Source: Olleya sediminilitoris
GTDB taxonomy: Bacteria; Bacteroidota; Bacteroidia; Flavobacteriales; Flavobacteriaceae
DNA length: 64,000 bases
Assembly: GCF_016785945.1 (NCBI RefSeq)
Contig: NZ_JAEMEF010000003.1
Coordinates: 1 to 64,000, forward strand
Direction: 5' to 3'
In this document: positions 25,048-33,720 of the stretch, one piece after another
Numbering within the stretch: position 1 is the first letter of the stretch
How the letters are laid out: every line of letters starts with the position of its first letter
Translations under genes and position numbers: made by a program
Notes under the pieces: model-generated
Seen by the model: the letters and a program-made list of their open reading frames with translations, nothing else
Database searches by the model: none
Told to the model about the DNA's origin: nothing

Positions 25048-26493
25048 TTAATTACAATCTTTATTTGTTATGTTGTTGCTTTGTGTTACTTTAAGTTTTG
25101 ACCAATTAGATAAATCATCTTTATCTCCTTTAAAAATGGTTAAACCAGAATTAAAGGTATTTAATAGTTTTGTAAATCTTTCTTCATTTAATGAATTAGA
25201 TATATTTGGACTTATTTTATTACCTTTTGAGTCATATATTAAGTCTATTAAATTATATTCATGCAAAAAATTTGCGCCAAATTGTGAAAAACTACTTTCG
25301 TTGTTAATTGTAATGGCATAAACCGTTTCTTCATCATTAGCACCACTACCACCAGGAGTTGCTACTAGCATAACATAATTATCTACATCTGTTATATTAC
25401 CGTTAAGGTATAGTTGGTATAAGGTGAATAAATCAGAACCAGAAAATACAGATAATGAGCCTTGGCCATTATTAAAATGGTTATGCATAAATACATCTAT
25501 TTGCTCAGTTGAATTTACACCAATATCTATTCCTCTAACACCTTCTTCACTTTCAACTCTTATAGGTAAAGAAGTTGTCCCGTTTTCATCTGTATTTCCA
25601 AAATAAGTTATTTCGGTATTTCCAGATGTATTATTGATTAACTCTTGCATTTTGTTTGCAAAATCAGGACTTGCAGATAAATTTTCTAGTAAGTTACAGT
25701 CTGTGATTACATCTTCCTCTTCTTCATTGTGATTAGTATTACTATCATTCGGGTCATAATAAGAACCAGCACCACCACCACCATTATACATTCCACCATC
25801 TATTCCATTATCTGAGCTTCCTCCAACATCATCTCCAAAATCACCTTGTTGTGTAAAACTTATAGAGACAGTGCTTACACAACGATAACATAAGTCACAT
25901 ACACCTGAAGAGCACTCTCCTGTATTTGTGCAATGATAGATATTAGTTTCGGACCAAGTTCCTCCACCACCTCTTGCTACTGAATTATTATGATGATGAT
26001 TGCTTTGTCTTGCATGTATACCATCTAAAGTATACACTTCTTCGATATGTGAAAAGCGAGTATTATTTGAAGTATCATTATCCTCAACAAACAACATAAT
26101 GGAGGATACCCATTGGTTATCTCTTTCGCGAATAAATAAGTTGTAAGTCTCACCATCTACAACACTATCTTTTAATATTATTTTAAAAGAAAAGGAAGAC
26201 CTTTCACTATCTAAAAGATAATGATTAACTGTTGTTGTATCTATTAAAAAGTCGTTAAAGGTAACATCTACACGTGCATCACTTTGTGATGTTTTGCTTT
26301 TTAAATAACTGCTTAAGTTTGTTATTTTTGTATGTTCTTTAAATTTACTAAAAGAGACATTGTAAGGGTTAACCTTAATATGTGAAGAGTTTTCGTAGTT
26401 GTCTATATCATCTTTTTGACAACTGTAAATAAAAATAACTATACCAAATAGAAATAATCCATATTTGAGGTACGTTTTAATTTTTTGTTTCAT
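25048..26493 (-). CDS. Secreted lipoprotein with C-terminal JAMM-like motif
   Basis: 481 aa. The N-terminal membrane/lipoprotein signal ends IFIYSCQKDD. A beta-rich first half is followed by a cysteine cluster around 188-206, a Gly/Asn-rich linker (about 218-245), and a C-terminal domain with H337-N-H339 followed by S351-G-S-D354. The HxH...SxxD pattern is that of JAB/JAMM metalloproteases, although the spacing is longer than usual and the upstream glutamate is not obvious. No named family is certain. It is part of the islet between tsf and pyrH. Confidence 0.5.
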   Translation of the reverse strand: MKQKIKTYLKYGLFLFGIVIFIYSCQKDDIDNYENSSHIKVNPYNVSFSKFKEHTKITNLSSYLKSKTSQSDARVDVTFNDFLIDTTTVNHYLLDSERSSFSFKIILKDSVVDGETYNLFIRERDNQWVSSIMLFVEDNDTSNNTRFSHIEEVYTLDGIHARQSNHHHNNSVARGGGGTWSETNIYHCTNTGECSSGVCDLCYRCVSTVSISFTQQGDFGDDVGGSSDNGIDGGMYNGGGGAGSYYDPNDSNTNHNEEEEDVITDCNLLENLSASPDFANKMQELINNTSGNTEITYFGNTDENGTTSLPIRVESEEGVRGIDIGVNSTEQIDVFMHNHFNNGQGSLSVFSGSDLFTLYQLYLNGNITDVDNYVMLVATPGGSGANDEETVYAITINNESSFSQFGANFLHEYNLIDLIYDSKGNKISPNISNSLNEERFTKLLNTFNSGLTIFKGDKDDLSNWSKLKVTQSNNITNKDCN

Positions 26494-26687
26494 TACATGA
26501 AATTTTATTGATTAATATAAGAATAAATTATATAAACTCTATTTGTATTAAAATATATAATGAGTAAACACCATATTACAATTAGTTAAATAAGAGTTTA
26601 AATTAGTTTACAATAAAGATGTAAAAAAAATTAAATGAAGTATTTTAAGGTTACATAATAATTATTTGTTTATAGTACTTTGCTTAA

Positions 26688-26939
26688 GTGATTCAATTAT
26701 CTGATAAGCACATAGAAAAAATAAAAGAAAATTTCCTAGTTACAATTGGTAAACGTATTCGTGCAGTCAGAAAAGAAAAAGCAATAAGACAAGTGGAACT
26801 AGGTAACGCTTCTAGAAAAGATAGACAATATATTTATAAAATAGAAAAAGGGATTGTGACAATTAATGTTTCAACTTTAAAAACACTATTACTTGTTTTT
26901 GAAATCTCCTTTGAGGAGTTTTTTGAAGATATAAAATAA
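26688..26939 (+). CDS. XRE-family transcriptional regulator
   Basis: 83 aa with a GTG start; an in-frame TAA directly precedes it and no internal ATG exists, so GTG is the only plausible start. The helix-turn-helix spans about 18-75 (GKRIRAVRKEKAIRQVELG ... RQYIYKIEKG). It is divergent from the JAMM-motif gene across a 194-nt AT-rich spacer in which I see no other feature, and it may regulate that gene. Confidence 0.7.
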   Translation: MIQLSDKHIEKIKENFLVTIGKRIRAVRKEKAIRQVELGNASRKDRQYIYKIEKGIVTINVSTLKTLLLVFEISFEEFFEDIK

Positions 26940-26976
26940 AAAAACCACTAACTCTAAAAAATAGAGAGTGGTTTTT
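26938..26976. terminator. Bidirectional terminator between the XRE gene and tsf
   Basis: AAAACCACT and AGTGGTTTT pair, enclosing CTCT/AGAG, with A- and T-runs on both sides. It can serve the XRE gene on the plus strand and tsf on the minus strand. Confidence 0.75.
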
Positions 26977-27035
26977 AATTTATATTTCTAAGTATGAGAT
27001 TCTTTACTATGCTAAGAATAACACACTTAAATAGA

Positions 27036-27995
27036 TTATCCTAAAGATACACGTTTGAAATCTGTTACAGAAACATTTTTAGACGCTACATAAGCTTCAA
27101 CAGTTACTTTTTCGTCTTTAATAAATCTTTGATCTAATAGACATTGTTCTTGATCTAAAGTTGTATTATCAGATACAAAACGGTCCATTTTACCAGGTAA
27201 AATTTTGTCCCAGATTTGTTCTGGCTTACCTTCAGCTTTTAATTCAGCTTTAGCATCTTCTTCAGCTTTAGCCATAACTTCAGGAGTTAATTGAGACATT
27301 GAAATGTATTGAGGTACATTTTTTAAAGTCTTACCTAAACGTCCTAACTCGATGTTATCTTTTTCGATTACTGCAATTCTAGCTTCAGTTTCTGATGCTA
27401 CAAAAGCAGGATCAAAATCTTTGTAAGATAATGACGTTGCTCCCATTGAAGCGACTTGCATTGCTACATCTTTAGCTACTTCTTCGTTAGCTTCAGATAA
27501 ACCTACTAATGCACCAATTTTGTTAATGTGAACGTAAGAACCAACGTAAGGAGCTTCTAATTTTTCAAAAGCGTTGATTTCTAATTTTTCACCTACTACA
27601 CCAGTTTGTTCAACTAGTTTTTCTGCAACTGTCATACCACCAAAGTCTGCAGCTAAGAAATCTTCTTTGTTATCAAAGTTAATAGCGATGTCTGCAAATT
27701 GAGCAGCTAAAGCTAAAAATGATTCGTTTTTACCAACAAAGTCAGTTTCACAACCTAATACAATAGCAACACCAACAGTATTGTCATCATTAATTTTAAT
27801 TGCTGCAGCACCTTCAGAAGAATCTCTATCTGCTCTTTTTTCGGCTACTTTTTGACCTTTTTTACGTAAAACGTCAATTGCTTTGTCAAAATCACCACCT
27901 GCTTCAACTAAAGCTTTTTTGCAGTCCATCATTCCTGCTCCTGTAGCTTTTCTTAGTTCGTTTACTTGTGCTGCTGAAATTTTTACTTCACTCAT
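27036..27995 (-). CDS. tsf: Translation elongation factor Ts
   Basis: 319 aa. The N-terminal UBA-like domain (VNELRKATGAGMMDCKKAL) and the EF-Tu-contacting core (VGVAIVLGCETDFVGKNESF) are present. It is the nucleotide exchange factor for EF-Tu and lies downstream of rpsB. Confidence 0.97.
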   Translation of the reverse strand: MSEVKISAAQVNELRKATGAGMMDCKKALVEAGGDFDKAIDVLRKKGQKVAEKRADRDSSEGAAAIKINDDNTVGVAIVLGCETDFVGKNESFLALAAQFADIAINFDNKEDFLAADFGGMTVAEKLVEQTGVVGEKLEINAFEKLEAPYVGSYVHINKIGALVGLSEANEEVAKDVAMQVASMGATSLSYKDFDPAFVASETEARIAVIEKDNIELGRLGKTLKNVPQYISMSQLTPEVMAKAEEDAKAELKAEGKPEQIWDKILPGKMDRFVSDNTTLDQEQCLLDQRFIKDEKVTVEAYVASKNVSVTDFKRVSLG

Positions 27996-28009
27996 AATAA
28001 GTATAATTT

Positions 28010-28059
28010 AAAAAAAAGTCGTTTAATTTATTTTCGACAAAGAAAAGAATTAAACGACT
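28010..28059 (-). terminator. Terminator or attenuator between rpsB and tsf
   Basis: A perfect 12-bp stem (AGTCGTTTAATT at 28017-28028 with AATTAAACGACT at 28048-28059) is followed on the minus strand by seven T. It would set the S2 to EF-Ts expression ratio. Confidence 0.75.
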
Positions 28060-28083
28060 GATTTGTGTTTTGAAATTGTTATT

Positions 28084-28854
28084 TTATTCTTCTTCGTCTT
28101 TAGCTGCTACTGCTTTTTTAGGTGCTGCTTTTTTATCTGCTTTAGCTGCATCCTTTTCTGCTTTTTCAGCTTTACGTTCGTTTAATCCTACAGTTACAGC
28201 ATTAGTAACATATGTTAAGATTTTATCGATTGATTTAGAAGCGTCATCATTTGCAGGTATAACGTAATCTACTTGACGTGGATCAGAGTTAGTATCTACC
28301 ATTGCAAAGATAGGAATGTTTAATTTTTGTGCTTCTTTAATCGCGATATGCTCACGTTTAATATCTACAACAAATAAAGCTCCTGGTAAACGAGTCATGT
28401 CAACAATTGAACCTAAGTTTTTTTCTAACTTAGCTCTTAAACGGTCAACTTGTAAACGTTCTTTTTTAGATAAGGTTAAAAAGGTACCGTCTTTTTTCAT
28501 TCTATCAATAGTAGCCATCTTTTTGATTGCTTTACGGATAGTAACAAAGTTAGTTAACATTCCACCAGGCCATCTTTCAGTAATGAAAGGCATGTTGATG
28601 CTACCAGCTTTTTCAGCTACGATATCTTTTGCTTGCTTTTTTGTTGCAACAAATAAAATTTTACGACCTGAAGCTGCAATTTTTGCTAATGCATCTCCAG
28701 CTTCTTCCATTTTAGCTGCTGTTTTGTATAAGTTTATAATATGGATACCGTTACGCTCCATATATACGTAAGGAGCCATGTTTGGATCCCACTTACGTGT
28801 AAGGTGACCGAAGTGTACACCTGCTTCAAGTAATTCTTTTACTTCTACTGCCAT
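28084..28854 (-). CDS. rpsB: 30S ribosomal protein S2
   Basis: 256 aa from the ATG at 28854 (MAVEVKELLEAGVHFGHLTRKW), the family-typical start; an in-frame ATG 33 nt earlier is less likely. The Ala/Lys-rich C-terminal tail is typical of Bacteroidota. Upstream lies a 200-nt spacer from rpsI containing a TTCAACAG/CTGTTGAA pairing, a possible leader structure. Confidence 0.96.
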   Translation of the reverse strand: MAVEVKELLEAGVHFGHLTRKWDPNMAPYVYMERNGIHIINLYKTAAKMEEAGDALAKIAASGRKILFVATKKQAKDIVAEKAGSINMPFITERWPGGMLTNFVTIRKAIKKMATIDRMKKDGTFLTLSKKERLQVDRLRAKLEKNLGSIVDMTRLPGALFVVDIKREHIAIKEAQKLNIPIFAMVDTNSDPRQVDYVIPANDDASKSIDKILTYVTNAVTVGLNERKAEKAEKDAAKADKKAAPKKAVAAKDEEE

Positions 28855-29054
28855 TTTGTAATAGTTTACGTTCTGTTGAATTAGCAATAATTAAGTGGTC
28901 ATTTTTAATAAACTTGCCTTAATTATTTAGATGCTAAACTAAATCCTGTGCTTTAATTTAAAAACACTAGGACAACAATAACTGTTTAAATTTTGTTTGT
29001 TTCAACAGGATTGAAAAGACTGTAAAGACATTCCAATGCTGTTGAAGGGTAATA

Positions 29055-29441
29055 TTAACGTTTCGAGAATTGGAATTTTTTACGCGCTTTTTTCTGTCCG
29101 AATTTTTTACGCTCTACCATTCTTGGGTCTCTAGTTAATAAACCTTCAGGCTTTAAGATTAATCTGTTTTCAGCATCTAATTCGCACATTGCACGAGAAA
29201 TTGCTAAACGAACAGCTTCAGCTTGTCCTGTGATACCACCTCCAAATACATTAACTTTAATATCAAAGTTACCTTCATTGTCTGTTAAAGCTAATGGTTG
29301 GTTTACTTTGTACTGTAACGTTGCTGTATCGAAGTAGTCTTTAAGATCTTTTTTGTTGATCGTAATGTTACCTTTTCCTTCAGATAGGTAAACACGAGCA
29401 ACTGCGGTCTTACGACGACCAATTTTGTGAATTACTTCCAT
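29055..29441 (-). CDS. rpsI: 30S ribosomal protein S9
   Basis: 128 aa, with GRRKTAVARVYL at the N-terminus, VFGGGITGQAEAVRLAI in the middle and the conserved C-terminal FQFSKR. Its start shares one nucleotide with the rplM stop, so the pair is coupled. Confidence 0.97.
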   Translation of the reverse strand: MEVIHKIGRRKTAVARVYLSEGKGNITINKKDLKDYFDTATLQYKVNQPLALTDNEGNFDIKVNVFGGGITGQAEAVRLAISRAMCELDAENRLILKPEGLLTRDPRMVERKKFGQKKARKKFQFSKR

Positions 29442-29896
29442 TACTTGAATTCGTTTAAGTTAATCACTGTTGGTTTTTGAGCTTCATGAGCATGAGCTGT
29501 ACCAACAACAACATTTAAATTACGGAATAATGCTGCACCTAATTTGTTTTTAGGTAACATTCCTTTTACTGATTTTTCTACTAACCTTGCTGGATCTTTT
29601 CCAAACATTTCTGTAGCAGTTAAACTTCTTTGACCACCTGGATAACCTGTGTGACGAATGTAAGTTTTGTCATTCCACTTGTTTCCTGTTAAGTTGATTT
29701 TTTCTGCATTGATAACAATTACGTTATCTCCACAATCAACATGTGGTGTGAAGCTTGGCTTGTGTTTTCCTCTTATAAGTTTTGCAACTTTAGAAGACAA
29801 ACGCCCTAATGATTGACCTTCAGCGTCTACTAAAACCCACTGTTTATCTGCAGTAGCTTTGTTTGCTGAAATCGTTTTGTAGCTTAATGTGTCCAC
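29441..29896 (-). CDS. rplM: 50S ribosomal protein L13
   Basis: 151 aa. Motifs WVLVDAEGQSLGRLSSKVA and RHTGYPGG are those of L13. First gene of the L13-S9 operon, with a consensus promoter at 29944-29973. Confidence 0.97.
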   Translation of the reverse strand: MDTLSYKTISANKATADKQWVLVDAEGQSLGRLSSKVAKLIRGKHKPSFTPHVDCGDNVIVINAEKINLTGNKWNDKTYIRHTGYPGGQRSLTATEMFGKDPARLVEKSVKGMLPKNKLGAALFRNLNVVVGTAHAHEAQKPTVINLNEFK

Positions 29897-29943
29897 GTTA
29901 TTAATTATTTTTTATTAAACATTCCTCTCTCAAAAAGAGTTTG

Positions 29944-29973
29944 CAAATTTACGATTATATATTTGATTACCAA
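29944..29973 (-). promoter_or_regulatory. Consensus promoter of rplM-rpsI
   Basis: On the minus strand TTG, exactly 19 nt, then TAAATTTG, a perfect match to the Bacteroidota vegetative consensus. The leader to rplM is about 40 nt. Confidence 0.85.
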
Positions 29974-30022
29974 ATAGTGAAAGGCTTTTTATTTAATAAG
30001 TCTGTTGATATCTTTTTAGAGC

Positions 30023-31378
30023 TTAAAAATTAAGCTTCCTTTTTTTAGCCAAATATTCTAAAATTATTGCTGTGAATACTATAAAATACTCAAAACCAAT
30101 TATCCACAAATTTTCTGTATTATTAGAGTTTGCATAAGCTAGATAGCTTATTATGATTATAAAGCTCCAAACTAGTGGGTATCTATAGTTAGTAAAAACA
30201 CTTAAAATTAATACCGAAGCTATATACCATGGATGTACTGTAGTACTTAATAGTAAATAACAAGTTATTGCGATTATCATACTTGATATTAAAGTGCTGT
30301 AGTTTTGGTTTTTTCTAACTAATGCAAGTATCCAAATGGTTATAAATACTATTACGGGTAAAATTTTTCCGATTATAGCTATTTGGTTGTATCCTGTAAT
30401 GTAGTAGCCTATTGCTCTTGCTAGATAATATATACTTGCGTTAAACTCGAAATTCCCAAACCATAATCCAACTGTTTTAGAGTAGTTGTTTACAAATTGC
30501 ATGGAGAAGAAAGGTGCAAATAGTACTATTGTACTAAATCCAATTATCAGATAAAAAGCGATTAGTTTTTTATAATCGATACCTTGTTTTGTTTTAAACC
30601 ACTTTATAAATAATGGTAAAAATAATAATGGTACTAGTTTTGTTGAAATTGATAAAGCAAAAACCACTGCTGACCATTTCCATTTGTTGATTTTAAGTAA
30701 GTATAGACTCAGTATTAAAAAGAAAATCATTACACCTTCAAAATGAAGATTACCTGTTAATTCTATAATTATAAATGGATTTAATATGTACCATAAAATG
30801 TTTTTTTTAGGAAGCTTCATTAAGTCTAATAACTTGCTTCCAAAATAAAGTGTACCTATGTCTGCAACTATAATTATCAATCTCAAACCAATTACAGACC
30901 CTAAAATACTTGTGTTAGAAGCAAGATTAGCTAATGTGAAAAGTAGTTGATTAATTGGAGGATAGTTAGAGTAGTGGCTTGCGTTTAGTGCTTGCATGCC
31001 ATTTACTAGATCTTGTGCTTGATGTATTGGGTATTGTCCTGCTGTTATAAAACTTTCTGGAGTGTATAAATAAGGGTTAATCCCTTTTAAAATCATACGT
31101 CCATCCCAAATAAATCTATAAAAATCCTGAGATAGGTTAGGTATTGCAACTAGAAATACTAAACGACTTATTATTGCTACTACCAGTAATAATTTAAAGC
31201 TGTTTTGTTTGTTGTTAACTAGTTTTATAAACAGTCCAAATAAAACAAGGTAAAGCGATATTAAAGTCGTGTAGTCTGTCCTTACCAGGTCATAAGCAAA
31301 GATTCCGTACAAAAAACAACTAGCTAATATTAGCAGTAAGCTTAATGTGTTAATCTTTAAAATAGAAGTGTTAAGCAT
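30023..31378 (-). CDS. GT-C fold (GT87-like) membrane glycosyltransferase
   Basis: 451 aa with about eleven membrane segments. The first periplasmic loop carries DFYRFIWDGRMILKGINPY, the acidic catalytic-loop pattern of polyprenyl-phosphate-dependent mannosyltransferases. The donor and acceptor are unknown. It follows a structured spacer downstream of two GT2 genes and probably belongs to an envelope-glycan pathway. Confidence 0.75.
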   Translation of the reverse strand: MLNTSILKINTLSLLLILASCFLYGIFAYDLVRTDYTTLISLYLVLFGLFIKLVNNKQNSFKLLLVVAIISRLVFLVAIPNLSQDFYRFIWDGRMILKGINPYLYTPESFITAGQYPIHQAQDLVNGMQALNASHYSNYPPINQLLFTLANLASNTSILGSVIGLRLIIIVADIGTLYFGSKLLDLMKLPKKNILWYILNPFIIIELTGNLHFEGVMIFFLILSLYLLKINKWKWSAVVFALSISTKLVPLLFLPLFIKWFKTKQGIDYKKLIAFYLIIGFSTIVLFAPFFSMQFVNNYSKTVGLWFGNFEFNASIYYLARAIGYYITGYNQIAIIGKILPVIVFITIWILALVRKNQNYSTLISSMIIAITCYLLLSTTVHPWYIASVLILSVFTNYRYPLVWSFIIIISYLAYANSNNTENLWIIGFEYFIVFTAIILEYLAKKRKLNF

Positions 31379-31540
31379 GATGCATCCTGCGTTAGCGGTT
31401 GTAATGGCATCCTTTTTTGCTGTTTAAATACTTAAACATCGTTAAGACTTAATCTTAATTTTGGTTTAGATTAAGCGTGTTTGTGCAAATGCAAAAAAGA
31501 TATAATGAAAAACGCGACCCTTGTGGTAACGCCCAAATTA
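31379..31540. other. Structured intergenic element
   Basis: Three nested perfect pairings: GCGTTA (31389-31394) with TAACGC (31527-31532), CTTTTTTGC (31412-31420) with GCAAAAAAG (31491-31499), and CTTAATCT (31448-31455) with AGATTAAG (31468-31475). Transcripts from the upstream glycosyltransferase gene would cross it. It could be a structured RNA, a dispersed repeat or a processing site. I recall similar elements with GGCATCCTTTTTT in other flavobacterial genomes, unverified. Confidence 0.55.
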
Positions 31541-33031
31541 TTATGCTTTTGAAGTTAAGGATTTGAAAAACACAAATCCAAATCCAATAGTTAACATTAA
31601 GTGAAACGGAAATAATCCAAAGTCTCCACCTTGATCACCAACTATAAATGCACTGTACATACCAAATGCAAAATATAGCATTAGTAAACCTTCAAAAACG
31701 ACATTAACCGATATGTTTTTACGTAAATATTTGTTGCCTTTCCAGCTGTCTTTTAATGTGCTGATATTAAATTTTGGTGTTCTTACAAAATCACTTCGTT
31801 TACCAATATGTCCTTCTAATACTGCAATAGAATTGTGTAAAGAAAAGCCCATTGCTATAGAGAAAAATGTAAAAAACAATGCAATGTATTTTAAAAAGTC
31901 TTTAAAAGTGTTACCATGACTTTGTTTATACATAACCCAATAACAAACAAAAAAGATAACTGTACTTATTACAAAAAAGCTCATGACATAAAAGTATGGC
32001 CTTAAGTGTGCATATTCATTTTTTATGTACAACATTGGTATACTTAAGATACCAACAATTAATACATTTAAAAACATGGTGCTATTTAATAAATGAAGGA
32101 TACCATGCAATTTAGTTTTAGCCGAAATATTTTTATTGGTTAATACACGACCAAGCATCTTGCGGAAGTTTTCTGCTCCACCTTTATTCCATCTAAACTG
32201 TTGTGATCTTGCAGCACTGATAACAACTGGTAACTCAGCTGGAGTTTCAACATCTTCTAAATATTTAAACTTCCAGTTTTTAAGTTGTGCTCTATAACTT
32301 AGGTCTAAATCTTCTGTTAAAGTATCACCTTCCCAGTTTCCTGCATCTAAAATACAGTCTTTACGCCAGACACCTGCTGTACCATTAAAGTTTATAAAGT
32401 GTCCTTTGCTACTACGTCCAACTTGCTCTAAAGTAAAATGAGCGTCTAATGCAAAGGCTTGAATTTTTGTTAATGTAGAGTAATCCCTATTGATGTGTCC
32501 CCAACGTGTTTGTACTACACCTATTGCTTCGTCCTTAAAAAACGGAATTGTTTTTTTTAACCAGTTTGGTTTTGGTAAAAAATCGGCATCAAAAATTGCA
32601 ATGTATTCTCCTTTTGCAACTTCTAATCCTTCTTTTAAAGCTCCAGCTTTAAAACCTTGTCTATTTGTTCTGGTAATATGAGTGATATCAAGGCCTTGTT
32701 GCTTTAATTTTTCAACGTGTGCTTTTGTGGTTTGTACAGTCTCATCTGTAGAGTCATCAAGTACTTGAATCTCTAATTTGTCCTTTGGATAGTCAATTAA
32801 CGCTATGTTGTCTAGTAAACGATCCATAACGTACAGCTCGTTAAAAACAGGAAGCTGTATGGTTACAAATGGGATTTCTTCAGGGTTTTTGAAGTTGAAT
32901 TTTGGTGCGTTTTCTTCTTTTTTTTGAGCAGCTAAGTAGTTGAATAACAGGTTTAACTGGGCTAAGGCGTACATGAAAATAAGAACTAGCGCAATGCTGT
33001 AAATAATAATGGTAATGGTCTGGAGAATCAC
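31541..33031 (-). CDS. Processive-type GT2 glycosyltransferase (cellulose-synthase-like)
   Basis: 496 aa. An N-terminal membrane helix is followed by a GT-A catalytic domain with VLDDSTDETVQ, FDADFLPKPNWL and the QxxRW motif (QQFRWNKG), and by four or five C-terminal membrane segments. It probably makes or extends a beta-linked glycan or glycolipid at the inner membrane. It overlaps the next GT2 gene by 4 nt. Confidence 0.85.
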   Translation of the reverse strand: MILQTITIIIYSIALVLIFMYALAQLNLLFNYLAAQKKEENAPKFNFKNPEEIPFVTIQLPVFNELYVMDRLLDNIALIDYPKDKLEIQVLDDSTDETVQTTKAHVEKLKQQGLDITHITRTNRQGFKAGALKEGLEVAKGEYIAIFDADFLPKPNWLKKTIPFFKDEAIGVVQTRWGHINRDYSTLTKIQAFALDAHFTLEQVGRSSKGHFINFNGTAGVWRKDCILDAGNWEGDTLTEDLDLSYRAQLKNWKFKYLEDVETPAELPVVISAARSQQFRWNKGGAENFRKMLGRVLTNKNISAKTKLHGILHLLNSTMFLNVLIVGILSIPMLYIKNEYAHLRPYFYVMSFFVISTVIFFVCYWVMYKQSHGNTFKDFLKYIALFFTFFSIAMGFSLHNSIAVLEGHIGKRSDFVRTPKFNISTLKDSWKGNKYLRKNISVNVVFEGLLMLYFAFGMYSAFIVGDQGGDFGLFPFHLMLTIGFGFVFFKSLTSKA

Positions 33032-33720
33032 TTTTTAAAACTGTATTTAAATATCCACGTTAATATTTTAACGCCAGCAAATATACTACCTTTTATTGTT
33101 CCTGAAACTTTTGAGACACCAATTCTATTACGATAGTTTACAGGCACTTCAATATAAGTCAGTTTTTGCTTCAATGCTTTTAGTTGCATTTCTACTGTCC
33201 AACCATAGGTTTTATCTACCATATTTAAAGCTAGAAGCTTATCATATTTTATGGCTCTAAAGGGTCCAAGATCTGTAAATTTTGCACCAAAAAATAAAGA
33301 CATTAGTGTTGTTGCCAGCCAATTTCCAAAAATTTGTTGTGGTGTCATGCTACCTTCTTCTCTTAGGTTTTTAACACGTGCACCAATAACAAAATCTGTA
33401 TTATTGTCCAAAATAGGAGCTATTATTTTGGTCAATTCTTCTGGATAATCACTGTAATCTCCATCTAAAAAAACAATTATATCTGGTTTGTTAGTTTGTT
33501 TAGCAATGTAGTCCATCCCTTTTAAACAGGCATAACCATAACCTTTGTTACTTTCTTTTAAAACGGTGGCACCTGCATTTTTTGCATTAGTTTCTGTTAG
33601 GTCTGTAGAGTTGTTGCTAACTACAATTACCTCATCAACTAATTTAGGAATATCGTTTATAACGTTTGCAATTGAGTCTTGCTCGTTGTAGGCAGGAATG
33701 ATGACTTTTATTTTGGTCAT
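33028..33720 (-). CDS. Dolichol-phosphate-mannose-synthase-like GT2
   Basis: 230 aa. The motif IPAYNEQDSIANVINDIP and the DxD-like FLDGDYSDYPEEL are clear. It makes polyprenyl-phosphate sugars, and so could feed the GT-C enzyme encoded at 30023-31378. It overlaps genes on both sides by 4 nt, indicating one operon. Confidence 0.85.
   Translation of the reverse strand: MTKIKVIIPAYNEQDSIANVINDIPKLVDEVIVVSNNSTDLTETNAKNAGATVLKESNKGYGYACLKGMDYIAKQTNKPDIIVFLDGDYSDYPEELTKIIAPILDNNTDFVIGARVKNLREEGSMTPQQIFGNWLATTLMSLFFGAKFTDLGPFRAIKYDKLLALNMVDKTYGWTVEMQLKALKQKLTYIEVPVNYRNRIGVSKVSGTIKGSIFAGVKILTWIFKYSFKK

Noticed and set aside
28316-28771. 151-codon plus-strand frame opposite rpsB
   Set aside because: It lies wholly inside the conserved S2 gene and has no family features.
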